From Diospyros lotus (taxonomy: Eukaryota > Streptophyta > Magnoliopsida > Ericales > Ebenaceae): a stretch of 64,000 bases of DNA. The position numbers and the translations under genes were made by a program. Every line of letters begins with the position of its first letter. The first letter of the stretch is position 1. The notes beneath the pieces are model-generated. The model worked only from the letters and a program-made list of their open reading frames with translations, was not told the DNA's origin and did no database searches. This document shows, piece after piece, positions 33,344 to 44,937 of the stretch. The DNA is taken from contig NC_068346.1 in NCBI RefSeq assembly GCF_014633365.1, forward strand, positions 19,117,030 to 19,181,029. The letters run 5' to 3'.

Positions 33344-35009
33344 GCATTCATGTGGCCAAAAATTTATAAAAAAGAAGCTTCAAATCGGCCGTGTTATCGA
33401 ACAAATTGGAGCTCCAAATTAAGGGGCTTTTGTTGCCCATAAGGAGAAGAAGCTTTCTGGAGAAAATGGGACATTTTGGTCGAGGTTTGATGGCCGTTCG
33501 AGGCCTAGCCGGAAAAGGAGGTGGAGAGCCAAATCGAAGCTTTGGTCGTCCAGTTGAGGGTCTTCGGGTTGTTCTTTCAGGCCATGGGATATGCCAAAGG
33601 GATTGAATTGAAGAGGGCTTTAAACTGGTGGAGTCAACTCAGATCGCGGGCACGACCATCGTCGGAGAAGATGCCGGCGCGTGCCGGTCACGCGTGGTCT
33701 CTCATAGGCGCCCAGTCGCCCTAGCGCGTGTAGGTACGTGTGGGCAGTTAGAAAATTTTGGGAAAAATTCCTAAAAATGGGGAAAATTATTTTATCGAAG
33801 TTCGTGTAAAAAGTTTTGGATTTGGGATTCCCGATGTCTCAGTTTTCGCACCAAAGAATCTCGTTTTATGTGAAAATGCAACATCTTGGTAAGTTCAGTA
33901 TTTTTCCTTTGAAGTTTATAGTTTATTATGAATTTTTTTTGAAGATAGATTTGAGGAAATGGTCCCGAGCTATTTAATGGGATTTTTAGAAGAAAAATGA
34001 AGGAGAATGAAGGAAAATGAAGGAAAAAAAGGAAATAAATGGAATATTGAGATATTTAGTAATAGAATATCATTTTTATGTTTGAGGTAATCGAGATGAT
34101 GTGATTGGTGCAACTTTGAGTGTTGGCACAAGAATCGAGGTCGGGCACGCATATTGAGGCGACACACGCTTTTCAAGGTGTCTTGATCTTTAGGGAAAAT
34201 GTGAGTTGTTCTATCCTATATGATATTTATGATATGATTGTTTATATGCATGCTATTTATGAATGCAATATTCATTTGTCATATTGCATGGAAAGTCATG
34301 ATATTTGCATTGCACGATATTATTGTCAGATTGATATTTGTGCATGGGAATGGGATGTCACTCCCAGAGTGTCGCCATAATTCCCCTAGGGCATTAAGGG
34401 AATAACGTTAGGCTTATCCTGTAGAAGTTTGGGATTTGCCTAGGATTCCTAGCCGGGTTGGTGGGCCTGGGAAGTTACATTAAAGGGCGCAAATGATGAT
34501 CATGTCATTGCATCATGCATTCATATATATGTTTTTGGACCCTCATTAGAAGTTTCATCTTCTAATAGGTTATGCCCTTGAAACATTCAAAGTTCCAGTT
34601 TAGACTTGTAGCTTAGGCAAGGAGCAAGTTGAGATGAGACGGTACGTGATGGCGTGGCCGATGGATTCAGCGAGCTGACTTGGATATGTTTTAGCTGATG
34701 CTTTATTGATGATTAGTCTTGCTAGAATATTATTGAATCTCCATGTATTTATGTATTTCAATATTGAGGATATGATATTAACTATGGTACGAATTCTTAT
34801 GTTATGAATAAAGTGAATTGATTATGTACCATATCAGGTTTCGATTATCGCTTCCGCATTTTTAATGATTTGCTGGGGGTTTTGTTTGGAATTTGGCACT
34901 TAAGGTTAAGTTATCTATCGAGAAAGAAAAGAAAAAAATAATTTATGTACATTTTGGGCTCCAGCATAGTGACACGCTTGGTAAGAGAAAAGCAGGGTGT
35001 TACATTAAG

Positions 35010-37000
35010 CATGTAAAGATTTGGGGATGTACAACTTTTGTGAAAAAGCTTAAATAAAAAAACCTTGAGATACGATCTTTGAAGGGTAGTTTCGTAGGTT
35101 ATCCTTAGGATACCTTAGGATATGAGTTCTATATTCTTGAACTGCAACAAGTAGTTGTTAGTAGGAATGCTATTTTTCTTGAAAATGAGTTTATTCAAGA
35201 AGGTGGAAAAGAAAGGAAAATAGAACTTGGCGAAGGGTTCGCTTAACCTGAAGCTATGCCATGAGACGTCCAACTACCTATCGAGGAGCCAGGGTCGAGT
35301 GTTGCACCTCCCATTAGAAGAAGTGAGAGGATACCTTGGCAACTCAGGAGATATGGTTTCCTAAGTGAGCAAGAGTTGTTCACTGTAGGGGACAGTGATC
35401 ATTCAGATGATCCTACCACTTACCAGAAGGTGATATCAAATATCAACTCAAATAGATGGCTAGAGGCTATGAAATCTGAAATGGATTCCACGTACATGAA
35501 TCAGGTCTGGATTCTTGTAGATGTGGCACCAAAAAGTATAGTACCTATTGGATGCAAATGGGTCTTCAAGAAGAAGATAGGTTCAGATGGAAAGGTAAAG
35601 ACCTACAAAGCAAGACTTATGGTGAAAGGTTACCGTCAAAGGCAAGGTATTGACTATGAGGAAACCTTCTCCCCAGTCATCATGCTTAAATCCATCAGGA
35701 TTCTACTAGCCATTGCCGCTCATTATGATTATGAGATATGAAAATTGGATGTGAAGACAACCTTCCTTAATGGCTATGTAGATCAGGGCATCTATATGGA
35801 ACAACTAGAAGTCTTCACACCCGAGGATCAAGCAGGGAAGGGATGCAAGCTTAAGAGATCCATTTATGGTCTTAAGAAGCATCCAGAAGTTGGAACTTCC
35901 ATTTTTATAATGAAGTCAAATCATTTGGTTTCATTCAAAATGTTAATGAACCTTGTGTTTATAAAAAGGTTAGTCGAAGAGTGATTGCATTTTTGGTCCT
36001 ATATGTTGATGACATCCTACTCATTAGGAATGATGTAGGTTTGTTATCAAAGATAAAAGCATGGTTATCAAGTACGTTCTCCATGAAAGACTTTGGAGAG
36101 ACAACCTATATTCTCAGTATTCTGATCTATAAGGATAGAACTAAGAGAATGATAGGGCTTTCCCAAACCAACTACATAGAAAGAGTGTTAAAGAGGTTTA
36201 ACATGGAGGATTCCAAGAGAGGCCTGTTGCCCTTTAGACATGGAATCCATCTCTCTCGGGATATGTGCCCTAAGACACAAGAAGAGAGAGATCGCATATC
36301 TAGGATCCCTTATGCTTGGGCAATAGGAAGCCTAATGTATGCGATGTTATGTACTAGGCCTGATATTGCTCATGCTCTAAGCGTTACAAGTAGATATTAG
36401 TCTAATCCAGGTGAACAACACTAGATTGCTATTAAGAACATCTTTAAGTACTTGAGAAGGACTAAGATTTGATTCTTACTTATGGAGTCGGAGAACTTGA
36501 AGTAGAGGGTTACACAAATTCTAATTTCTAATCAGATATTGATGATAGAAAGTCTATCTCAGGTTATGTGTTTACCTGCAATAGATGAGTATTTAGTTGG
36601 AAGAGTTCCAAACAAGATACTACCACCGATTCTATGATAGAAGTCGAATATATCGTGGCATCGGAAGCTGCAAAGGAAGCGGTCTAGATTAAGAAGTTTG
36701 TGACAGAACTTGGAGTGGTTCCTTCTGTTGAGTCTATCGTGCCCTTGTTTTGTGACAATAATGGAGTATAACGTAAGCTAAGGAACTGAGGTCTCACCAA
36801 AAGTCCAAACATATTTAGAGACGCTTCCACCTCATTCGAGAGATTATTGGCAGAGGAGATGTCAGTTCGCAAAGAGTAGATATATCAAAGGATGCAGCAG
36901 ATCCACTGACTAAGACTATGAACCAGAAGCAACTAGATTTTCATCTAGGTAGGTGGGGTATGAGATACCATTTAGAATAGTCTTAGTGCTAGTGGGAGAT
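35010..37000 (+). pseudogene. Copia-2 reverse transcriptase-RNase H (dead)
   Basis: After the insertion the integrase tail continues (KHVKIWGC, then LKGSFVGYP). The Copia reverse transcriptase follows: NQVWILVD, GCKWVFKKKIG, KARLMVKGYRQRQGIDYEETFSPV (35376-35741), a TGA where tryptophan is expected, KLDVKTTFLNG (35745-35984), then the catalytic LYVDDILLI (~36005) and KDFGE (35981-36400). RNase H remnants (SISGYVF, SSKQDTTTDS, EVEYIVASEAAKEAV) run to ~36950 in several frames with stops. A Copia polypurine tract AGTGGGAGAT (36991-37000) abuts the 3' LTR. Confidence 0.88.
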
Positions 37001-37471
37001 TGTTAGATATAAGCCCTTAAGACCAGTTCTAGTGACACAATGGGTTTGATCTTGTAATTCTTTAAGTTCTATTTAATGATAAGTTTTATGTTTAATTTAA
37101 ATTGCAATATGGTTTGAATTGAACATACAAATATCATTTAGTATGACAAGGAGTGGATACCATTCTTAATTGTTTTGAATAATTGAGACGGATAATCTAC
37201 AATACGTTATGCTATAAATATGTTTCTGGCCATAGAGTTCCTAATTCGAATAATTAGCAACTCGCAAAGGCCGACACATCATCTTCTTCATTGTTCTGTA
37301 TAAGATACCGAAAGATAAGGTTGGTGGGTCTCATGCCATTCTATATGAGATATAGAAGGAAGATGAGTGTGTGCTCATTATAGGAACGAGTTCACTGAAC
37401 GAGACTGTTAATATTGAATCATATGTGTTTTATCTCACGGGTCAACGATTCAATATTAACTACAGATTTAC
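37001..37471 (+). repeat. Copia-2 3' LTR, left part
   Basis: It begins TGTTAGATAT directly after the polypurine tract. It is interrupted at 37471 by Gypsy-1. The remainder and the matching 5' LTR are not found in the window. A candidate TATA (GCTATAAATATG) lies near 37210. Confidence 0.75.
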
Positions 37472-38550
37472 TGTAACACCCCCTCTCCTAGAACTGCCCG
37501 AGAAGAGGTGTTACTGGGGATAATAAAATAAACCAACTGATAACTGAATTCTGATACCAATACTGTATATATCAATTAACTGTAATAAGACTCTGAGTCA
37601 TCAAAAACTGAAATCATAATTGCATCTAAGGGAAATTCCCTAAACTGGAAATTAAAATGAATCTAAACTGATCAAGCACTAACTAACAACTAATAACTCC
37701 CAGACATCTTTGGTCTTGAGTGGCTCCACGTACACACACTACTGGACACTGCTGCTAGGCTCCACGTCTGGTACTCCCTCACTAGGACCTGGAATGGTGA
37801 AGAGTATAAGGTGAGCTACAAAGCTCAGCAAGTAATAAACTGGAAAGAATAACTGAAGCTGAATCGAAGAATATCGATACTGATAAAAATACTTACTGAA
37901 CTTGTACTGAGAGATATAATAATCACTAGATGGCATTTATAAGATGAAATGCACATAAGCTGTAAACTAAATGCAGGTATGCAACTTTGGCCCATAGGCC
38001 CACATAACTGTAACACATACCTGACTGATCTGAGTCCTGCAAACATAAAAACTGTAAGCACATACTTTGGGCAATATGCCCCTAGCTCCCTGGTCGACAT
38101 CAGGCGAGCATCTCATAACTGAGATATAATTGTACTGATACTAGTGGGATCCCCGCGGACAAGCCGCCTGGCGCGCATAATGCAATGCTCATATAAATGC
38201 TGGCACACGATATGTAGTGCTCCATATAAAGTCATGCTCAATGCTCATACAATGTGTATGCACATAACCTCACAAAATAATGCTGACCATGTCATAATGA
38301 ACTGCTAAACATGGTATATGATTTTTACTAGAAATATTGAGATACAAATATTCTGAAAATTCTGAGTATAGGCATGACATATTGGATTTTATCATATCTT
38401 GGCATAAAAATTCAATATTTGAATAATTGAATGTTCATATTAAATTTAAAACTTGAATCAAGAATTTATTGGAAGCTATTTGGATGCCATTTGATACTAT
38501 TTGGATGATTGAGAAAGTCTAAGGAAGCAATTTGAATGAAAAGGCAGCCC

Positions 38551-39086
38551 ATTCGAATGAAAAAAGGGATTTCAGCAAGCTCATTCGAATGGCAGAAAAC
38601 TCATTCGAATGACAGAGACTCATTCGAATGACAGAAGGCTCATTCGAATGACTGATGATATTCAAAGGCTATTCAGATCTGATCTGGGACTCATTCGAAT
38701 GACTCTCAAATTCATTCGAATGGATTTTGAAAATTTCCAACATTTGAACTGGCAAAACTCGACTCATTCGAATGCAACAGTAACCTTATTCGAATCAATT
38801 TGAAGATCATTCGAATGACAAGAAGGCTCATTCGAATGCTAAGCTATACAAAGCAACAACTTACTCACATCTTCAAGGGCTCATTCGAATGACAACAAGG
38901 CTCATTCGAATGACAGTCAAAAAACCTCAAAAATTCATACGAATGATACGATATCTCAGGACTCATTCGAATGACAAGGCACTCATTCGAATGACTGATA
39001 CATTACAAGGGAAAAACATTACGATAACACTGAAACTTATTCGGATGCTTTGAAATTCATTCGAATGACTCAAGGCTTATTCGAAT
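38551..39086. repeat. Cluster of 17 palindromic ATTCGAAT motifs
   Basis: ATTCGAAT, mostly in the context CTCATTCGAATGACA, occurs 17 times in ~536 bp, plus two one-base variants (atacgaat, attcggat). The first eleven are also in the surviving 5' LTR. In element orientation the cluster lies 0.7-1.2 kb downstream of the TATA box, within the transcribed part of the LTR. Confidence 0.9.
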
Positions 39087-39760
39087 GACTGGATTCTTAT
39101 CAGATATACAGCTTACGATAACAGAGATCAAAACTTGAATCAAAACTTAGCTTCACTACACCATTCCAAAAGAAATCTTGGGAGAACAATCCCAATTGAT
39201 ATATAAACAACTTGAGGGATGATTTACTGATCATAACTAATGTAAACATTGCAAGGAATATACATGAACTGGCTGGTACTCACTGTACGCATGTAAATAC
39301 ATATATAAACATGCACTGAACTGAAATAACTCACTGTAACGCACATATATGAATATACATGCACTGAAACTGAATCAATTATGGAAATCTGATATCCAAC
39401 TCAATCAAGACCTGTAAGAAAAGATTACAAGGGAAGGATACTTGCCTTATGATCTTCTTGATCGACTTAATGATCTCACGAGAGCCTCCTATGCAAGACT
39501 TGAACTCACTGCTCGTGCCTATATATATATATACACTGACTGTAACATAAATCTGAATTACACTAAGAATCTTGAATCAACTGAGGGTATTACTGAACTA
39601 TAATCTCGTAAGAATGGATTACAAGGATGGAATACTTGCCTTAAACTCTCTGATCGAACTCGAATGCTACTCACTGTTACTGCAATAGCTCTTGGCTTAT
39701 TTCCTTCTTCTATGCGATCTCTAATCTCCACGGCGTGAAGAAACTCAATGCTATGGGAAG

Positions 39761-39770
39761 ATATATATAT
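39761..39770 (-). promoter_or_regulatory. TATA-like element of the Gypsy-1 3' LTR
   Basis: An ATATATATAT run ~330 bp from the LTR start, followed on the minus strand by a purine/pyrimidine-poor stretch. It is the best TATA candidate. The equivalent region is missing from the 5' LTR. Confidence 0.4.
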
Positions 39771-40096
39771 AGAGAGAGAAAGAGAGCAATCCTAGGGCAT
39801 CTCATTCTCCTAATACAACTAGGAGTCTTTCAATCCGAATCCTCCTCACGGCTGGGATTAATTAATCCCTTAATCAAAATAATTCTATTTACTAATTGAA
39901 TATTAACATCCAATCCGTAATATGACCAACACGTCCTTGCATTTAATTTTCACAATAATTAAATATAATTAAATGCTATTTTCTCAATTAAATCTCTAAA
40001 TTGCCACATTAAATAATTAAATGTCAAATCCTCTTAATTAATCGCTTCAATAATTAATTAACTAATAAATACTAGGCCCTCTAACGGGTCGTTACA

Positions 40097-40112
40097 ATTT
40101 CTCCCCTCCTTA
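40097..40112 (-). other. Gypsy-1 polypurine tract
   Basis: The minus strand reads AAGGAGGGGAGAAAT immediately before the 3' LTR start. It primes plus-strand DNA synthesis in LTR elements. Confidence 0.85.
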
Positions 40113-40143
40113 AAAGAATTTGGTCCTCCAAATTCGTATCTGG

Positions 40144-40959
40144 TTACTCGAACAATGAGGGGTAAAGACGTCTCATCTCTTCTTTTAGCTCCCACGTCGC
40201 CTCTTCTGTCGAGTGACGCTGCCATTGTACTTTCACAAGAGGAATTGATCGATTCCTCAAAGTTTTCTCTTTTCTCTCTAAAATACTGGTAGGCATCTCT
40301 TCATAAGATACGTCTTCTTTAACTTCAAGAGTCTGAAAATCGATCACATGCTGAGGATTTGGCACATACTTCCTCAACATCAAAACATGGAATACATTGT
40401 GGACATGGGACAACTGAGGTGGCAAAGCTAACTCATATGCCAAGGTCTCTATCCGTCTCAAAATCTCAAATGGACCAACGTAACGGGGACTAAGCTTTCC
40501 TGTTACGCCAAATCTTCGCACACCTTTAATAGGCATGACTCTCAACCAAACATGGTCACCTACCTCAAACTCGAGGTCTCGCCGTCTCTTGTCTGCATAG
40601 CTCTTCTGTCTGTCTTGTGCTATCTTCATTCTTGCTTTGATCACTCGGATCTTTTCTGTCGTCTGATCAACGATTTCAGGACCTAATAAAGCCCTATCTC
40701 CAATCTCTTCCGAACATATCGGCGATCGACATGGTCGCCCATACAAAGCCTCATATGGTGACATTCCAATACTTGAATGGAAACTATTGTTGTAGGCAAA
40801 TTCCACCAAAGGTAAATGCTCATCCCAACTACCTTGAAAATCTAGAACGCAAGCTCTCAACATGTCCTCGAGAGTCCTAATAGTCCTTTCTGACTGGCCA
40901 TCTGTCTGCGGATGAAAAGCCGTGTTGAACTTCAACTGAGATCCCAATGCCTCATGCAA
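40144..40959 (-). pseudogene. Gypsy-1 integrase C-terminal half with chromodomain-like tail
   Basis: This 271-residue frame begins after the frameshift near 41010-41035, which separates it from the reverse transcriptase/integrase frame. It includes [19 protein letters not shown] with the catalytic glutamate of the integrase core, [20 protein letters not shown], the GPY/F-like [13 protein letters not shown] region, and a C-terminal chromodomain-like segment ([20 protein letters not shown]). Reading frame C is open upstream through [13 protein letters not shown], which carries the second catalytic aspartate. Confidence 0.9.
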
Positions 40960-42815
40960 AGCTCCCCAAAAATGAGAAGTAAAACGAGGATCTCGATCTG
41001 ATACAATGCTGGATAAGTCTCCTCACCGTATAACTTCACGATCTCCTCAATGTAAATTTTGGCAAATCTATTTAATGGATAAGTCTTCTTAATAGGAAGA
41101 AAATGGGCTGATTTAGTTAAGCGATCAACAATCACCCATATAGCATCGTAGCCTCTAGTAGTCCTGGGTAAACCCATCACAAAATCCATAGCAATATTAT
41201 CCCATTTCCACTCCGGAATGGGTAATGGAAGTAATAAACCTGCGGGTTTCTGATGTTCCGCTTTAACTTGTTGGCATACTGAACATTGTGAAATATATCT
41301 GGCTACATCTTTCTTCATACCACTCCACCAATACTGTCGCTTAAGGTCGTGGTACATCTTCGTAACACCTGGATGAATAGTGTAACGACTCTTGTGTGCT
41401 TCATTCAAAATCTCTTGCTTAAGATTTCCACCATCGGGTATACAAATACGTCCTTGAAATAAAAGTATACCATCACTCCGTAGAGTATATCCCAAAGGAG
41501 AAAATTTCTTAATATCTGCTAAGATTTGTGTTAACTTCACATCTTTCGATTGCTGTGTCTTGAGCAATTCAAATAGCTCAGGTTGTACTCTCATATAAGC
41601 GCAACTCACAGCTGGTTTATCTTCTGAGGTTGAAATAGATAAGACACTAAACTGTTCTAATAACCTCCATTCTTGAACCATCATCGTAGCCATAGAAGCT
41701 CCTCGCCGACTCAAAGCATCGGCTACTACATTAGCCTTTCCTGGGTGATATAGAATCTCACAGTCGAAGTCTTTAAATAACTCGACCCATCGTCTCTGCC
41801 TCATGTTCAATTCCTTCTGGGATAAAAGATAATGTAGGCTCTTATGATCTGTATAAATTTCAACTTTCTCACCATATAAATAGTGTCGCCATATCTTCAA
41901 TGCAAATACTACCGCTGCCAACTCCAGATCATGAGTAGGGTAGTTCACTTCGTGTTTCTTCAATTGTCTGGATGCATAAGCATTAACTCGACCCTCTTGC
42001 ATCAATACGCAACCCAAACCTGAATGGGATGCATCGCTGTAAATGGAATATTTCTCTCCACTCCTTGGAATGGCTAAAACTGGTGCAGTAGTTAACTTTC
42101 GCTTCAATTCTTGGAAGGCACGTGCACACGCGTCATTCCATTCAAACTTTTCTCCTTTTCTTGTTAGCTTAGTCATGGGGGAGGATAAACGAGCAAACCC
42201 TTCAATGAATCGTCTATAATAGCCTGCAAGACCCAGAAAACTACGTATCTCTGTCACTGTCGTAGGTCTCGGCCAATCCATGACTGCTTTAGTCTTGTCT
42301 GGATCCACTGAAATACCATCTCCAGACACCACATGACCTAGAAATCCAATTTGAGTGAGCCAGAACTCACACTTGCTGAACTTGGCGTACAGTTGCTCTT
42401 CGTTGAGTCTCTGTAATACTAGAGTAAGATGCTCTGTATGCTCCTCCACATTAGGTGAGTAGACTAGGATATCATCGATGAAGACAATAATGAATCGATC
42501 TAGGTACTCACGTAGAACTCGATTCATCAAATCCATGAAAACAGCTGGGGCATTCGTCAACCCAAATGGCATCACCACAAACTCGTAGTGTCCATAACGA
42601 GTCCTGAAAGCAGTCTTCTGAATATCATCATCTCTAACTCGCACCTGATGGTATCCCGATCTCAAATCTATCTTCGAGAATACCTTAGCTCCTCGCAACT
42701 GATCTAACAAGTCATCCACTCGAGGTAAGGGGTATTTATTCTTCACTGTCACCTGGTTCAATTGACGATAGTCAATACATAATCTCAAAGATCCATCTTT
42801 CTTCCTCACGAACAA
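40932..42815 (-). pseudogene. Gypsy-1 reverse transcriptase, RNase H and integrase N-terminal half
   Basis: This 627-residue frame holds the reverse transcriptase ([33 protein letters not shown], catalytic FIDDILVYS at ~108), thumb and connection, RNase H ([10 protein letters not shown] at ~258; [31 protein letters not shown]), the integrase zinc-binding H..H..C..C region ([26 protein letters not shown]), and the first integrase aspartate in [15 protein letters not shown]. The last ~25 residues are out of frame after a frameshift near 41010-41035. The domain order PR-RT-RH-IN is that of Ty3/Gypsy. Confidence 0.93.
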
Positions 42816-42874
42816 TACTGGTGCACCCCACGGGGATGAACTGGGTCGGATAAAACCCTTCTCTATTAATTCTT

Positions 42875-44800
42875 CTATTGGGCCTTCAACTCCTTTAGCT
42901 CATTAGGTGCCATCCGATATGGAGCCTTAGAGATAGGCTGCGTACCAGGCAATAATTCGATAGTAAACTCCGATCCTCTCCGAGGAGGTAATCCTGGTAG
43001 CTCATCTGGGAAAACTTCTTGGAAATTTCGTACTACTGGTACCTCGGTTAAATTCTTCTTGCTTCCTTCGTCAGTGGTTACAAAGGCTAGATAAGCCTCG
43101 CATCCATCACGCATTAGCTTTTCAACTTTCATCACCGAGATCATAGGAATCGTAGACATAGGCTTGACTCCTCTATTAATAAGAATTGGCTGTTGAGGTA
43201 GTTCAAAATCAATAATCTTTCGCCGACAATCGACTCTTGCATAATGTCGTGATAGCCAATCCATGCCAAGGATCAAATCAAAATCCTTAACATCGAGAAT
43301 TACCAAATCTCCCAATAGCTTCTTATCATGGACCTCGATCTCACAATTTTCAAACATTTCTCTAGCTATCATAATCTTATCTCCCGGCGTAGACACAATC
43401 AAGTGGTACGGCAAAGAAATCCGAGAATGGGGAACATAACATACTGTGCGCAGTGCAATAAAAGAATGTGTAGAACCAGTATCAAATAATGCACGCACAT
43501 CATGACCATATAGGGATAGAATACCTTGGATAGTCCCGTCGCCCTGCTCTGCCTCAGCTGTGGTAAGGGCATAAACTCTACCCTGCACTTGTCTATCTGC
43601 GGGCGGTGGATGCTGAGCTACTGGTAGTGCTGGTATTGGTGCCGCTCCTAGCCCTCTAGCTGCTGGTGGCCTCTGATTCGCCTGCTGACCTCTATTTTGG
43701 GGCGGTTGAGTACACCGGTTAGCTGTGTGTCCTTTTTGTTCGCACCTGAAACAAGTGACCTCTGGCGCGGGGAGTGCTGCTTGATTCCTCGGGCAATCTT
43801 TCTTTCTATGTCCCTCTTGTCCACACTTGAAACAAACGTTCTTCCCAGCTAGGCACGGTCCTCCGTGCTTCCTTCCACACTGACCACATTGTGGATTATT
43901 CTCTGTTTTATTTCCTTGTCCGGCTGTCCACTTCCTCTTCTTATTATTGTTGGACGAACCCTGAGATGTACCTGTGCCCTTCTTGGCTGCTTGTGTTGCT
44001 CTCCATTCGTTGCGATCTCGCTCGATAGCATATGCTGGCTGGACCACCGCGGCATAATCCACGCTTAGAGCTCCTCCAAAAGCATGTCGGATATCCGCAC
44101 GCAATCCTCTCTGGAATTTGGCGGCTTTCTTTGCTTCACTGGACACCAATTCCGGAGCATATCGTGACAATGTTGTAAACTCTGCCTCGTACTGAGCCAC
44201 CGTATTAGTACCTTGTACCAACTCCACGAACTCATAAACTTTCTGCTCCTTAACCCATGCTGGGCAATAAGCGTCGTTGAACACTTGTTGAAACTCAACC
44301 CATGTGGGTTCTCGATCACCAAACCTCTGGCGGGCAGTCTCCCACCATCTCTCGGCATCGCCTCTGAACATGAACGTGCTAAGTCGAACTCGTCGGTCGT
44401 CTGCACAACCAATAGATCGGAGATGCTTCTCTATTGATAGCATCCAATTCTCCGCTGTTGCTGTATCTGTACCTCCATGAAATGCTGGTGGTCGGAACGC
44501 CATGAAGTCCTTCAATAATTGACTCCCAGTGTCTGCCGCTACAACTGGAGTTGTTGGGGCGATTAGCGGTTCGCCTCCACTGCCTCCTGCTTCTTGGTGT
44601 ACTTGCGGCTGCCTCACCTGATTCGTCACTAGGGTATCAACTACCCTCATCAAGCCTGCCAACATGCCTCGCATCTCGGCCATACCCTGTCGTAAGTCAC
44701 TGCCAGAATCCCCTGGTGAGCCTGGTGTGGGAACTGGAACCTCGCCTGGTGTAGAAGTAGCCTGGCTGCGAGTACGGGGTCGTCCTCTTTGATTACTCAT
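42875..44800 (-). pseudogene. Gypsy-1 gag-protease
   Basis: The 641-residue frame starts at ATG 44800 (MSNQRGRPRT), 120 bp inside the primer-binding site. The gag capsid core (~95-260) has FRPPAFHGGTDTATAENWM and RYAPELV. Two zinc knuckles follow (CFKCGQEGHRKKDC ~323, CFRCEQKGHTANRC ~350). Protease has the active site LFDTGSTHSF (~440) and DLILGMDWL. The frame runs into the start of reverse transcriptase ([14 protein letters not shown]) and ends at a stop caused by a one-base frameshift near 42877; the downstream frame resumes at once as RT. Apart from that break gag-protease is intact. Confidence 0.93.
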
Positions 44801-44920
44801 CTTCCTATATCACCACTTAGGGTTAGAATACTGTAAATTGGGTTAACGTATCTAACTGACGGACACAAGTCCTAACTCTACCCAACATCCTATGTATGTA
44901 CTGGAGACTCCTCAAAACAC

Positions 44921-44933
44921 TGCTCTGATACCA
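44921..44933 (-). other. Gypsy-1 primer-binding site (initiator Met tRNA)
   Basis: The minus strand reads TGGTATCAGAGCA four bases after the 5' LTR end, the standard site for initiator methionine tRNA. Confidence 0.9.
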
Positions 44934-44937
44934 ATAC

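Larger units (their letters stand above)
30196..35004 (+). mobile_element. Solo LTR (family B), containing another solo LTR
   Basis: It begins TGTAATACCC, ends GGGTGTTACA and is flanked by perfect TTAAG duplications (30191-30195 and 35005-35009); the integrase frame rejoins across it. Without the inner insertion it is ~2.55 kb. Its first ~200 bp resemble the solo LTR at 3887-5975. A TATA box lies at 33334-33343. Open frames at 33391-33724 fall in its transcribed part and show no domain. Confidence 0.9.
37472..40096 (-). repeat. Gypsy-1 3' LTR (complete)
   Basis: 2625 bp, plus-strand ends TGTAACACCC and CGTTACA. It contains the ATTCGAAT array (38551-39086) and a minus-strand TATA (39761-39770). 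Small open frames inside (37739-38100, 38609-38803) recur in the 5' LTR and are not genes. Confidence 0.92.

Noticed and set aside
38551..39086. CRISPR-like array of short repeats
   Set aside because: The core is only 8-12 bp, spacing is irregular, it lies in a plant LTR, and no cas genes exist; it is a motif cluster.
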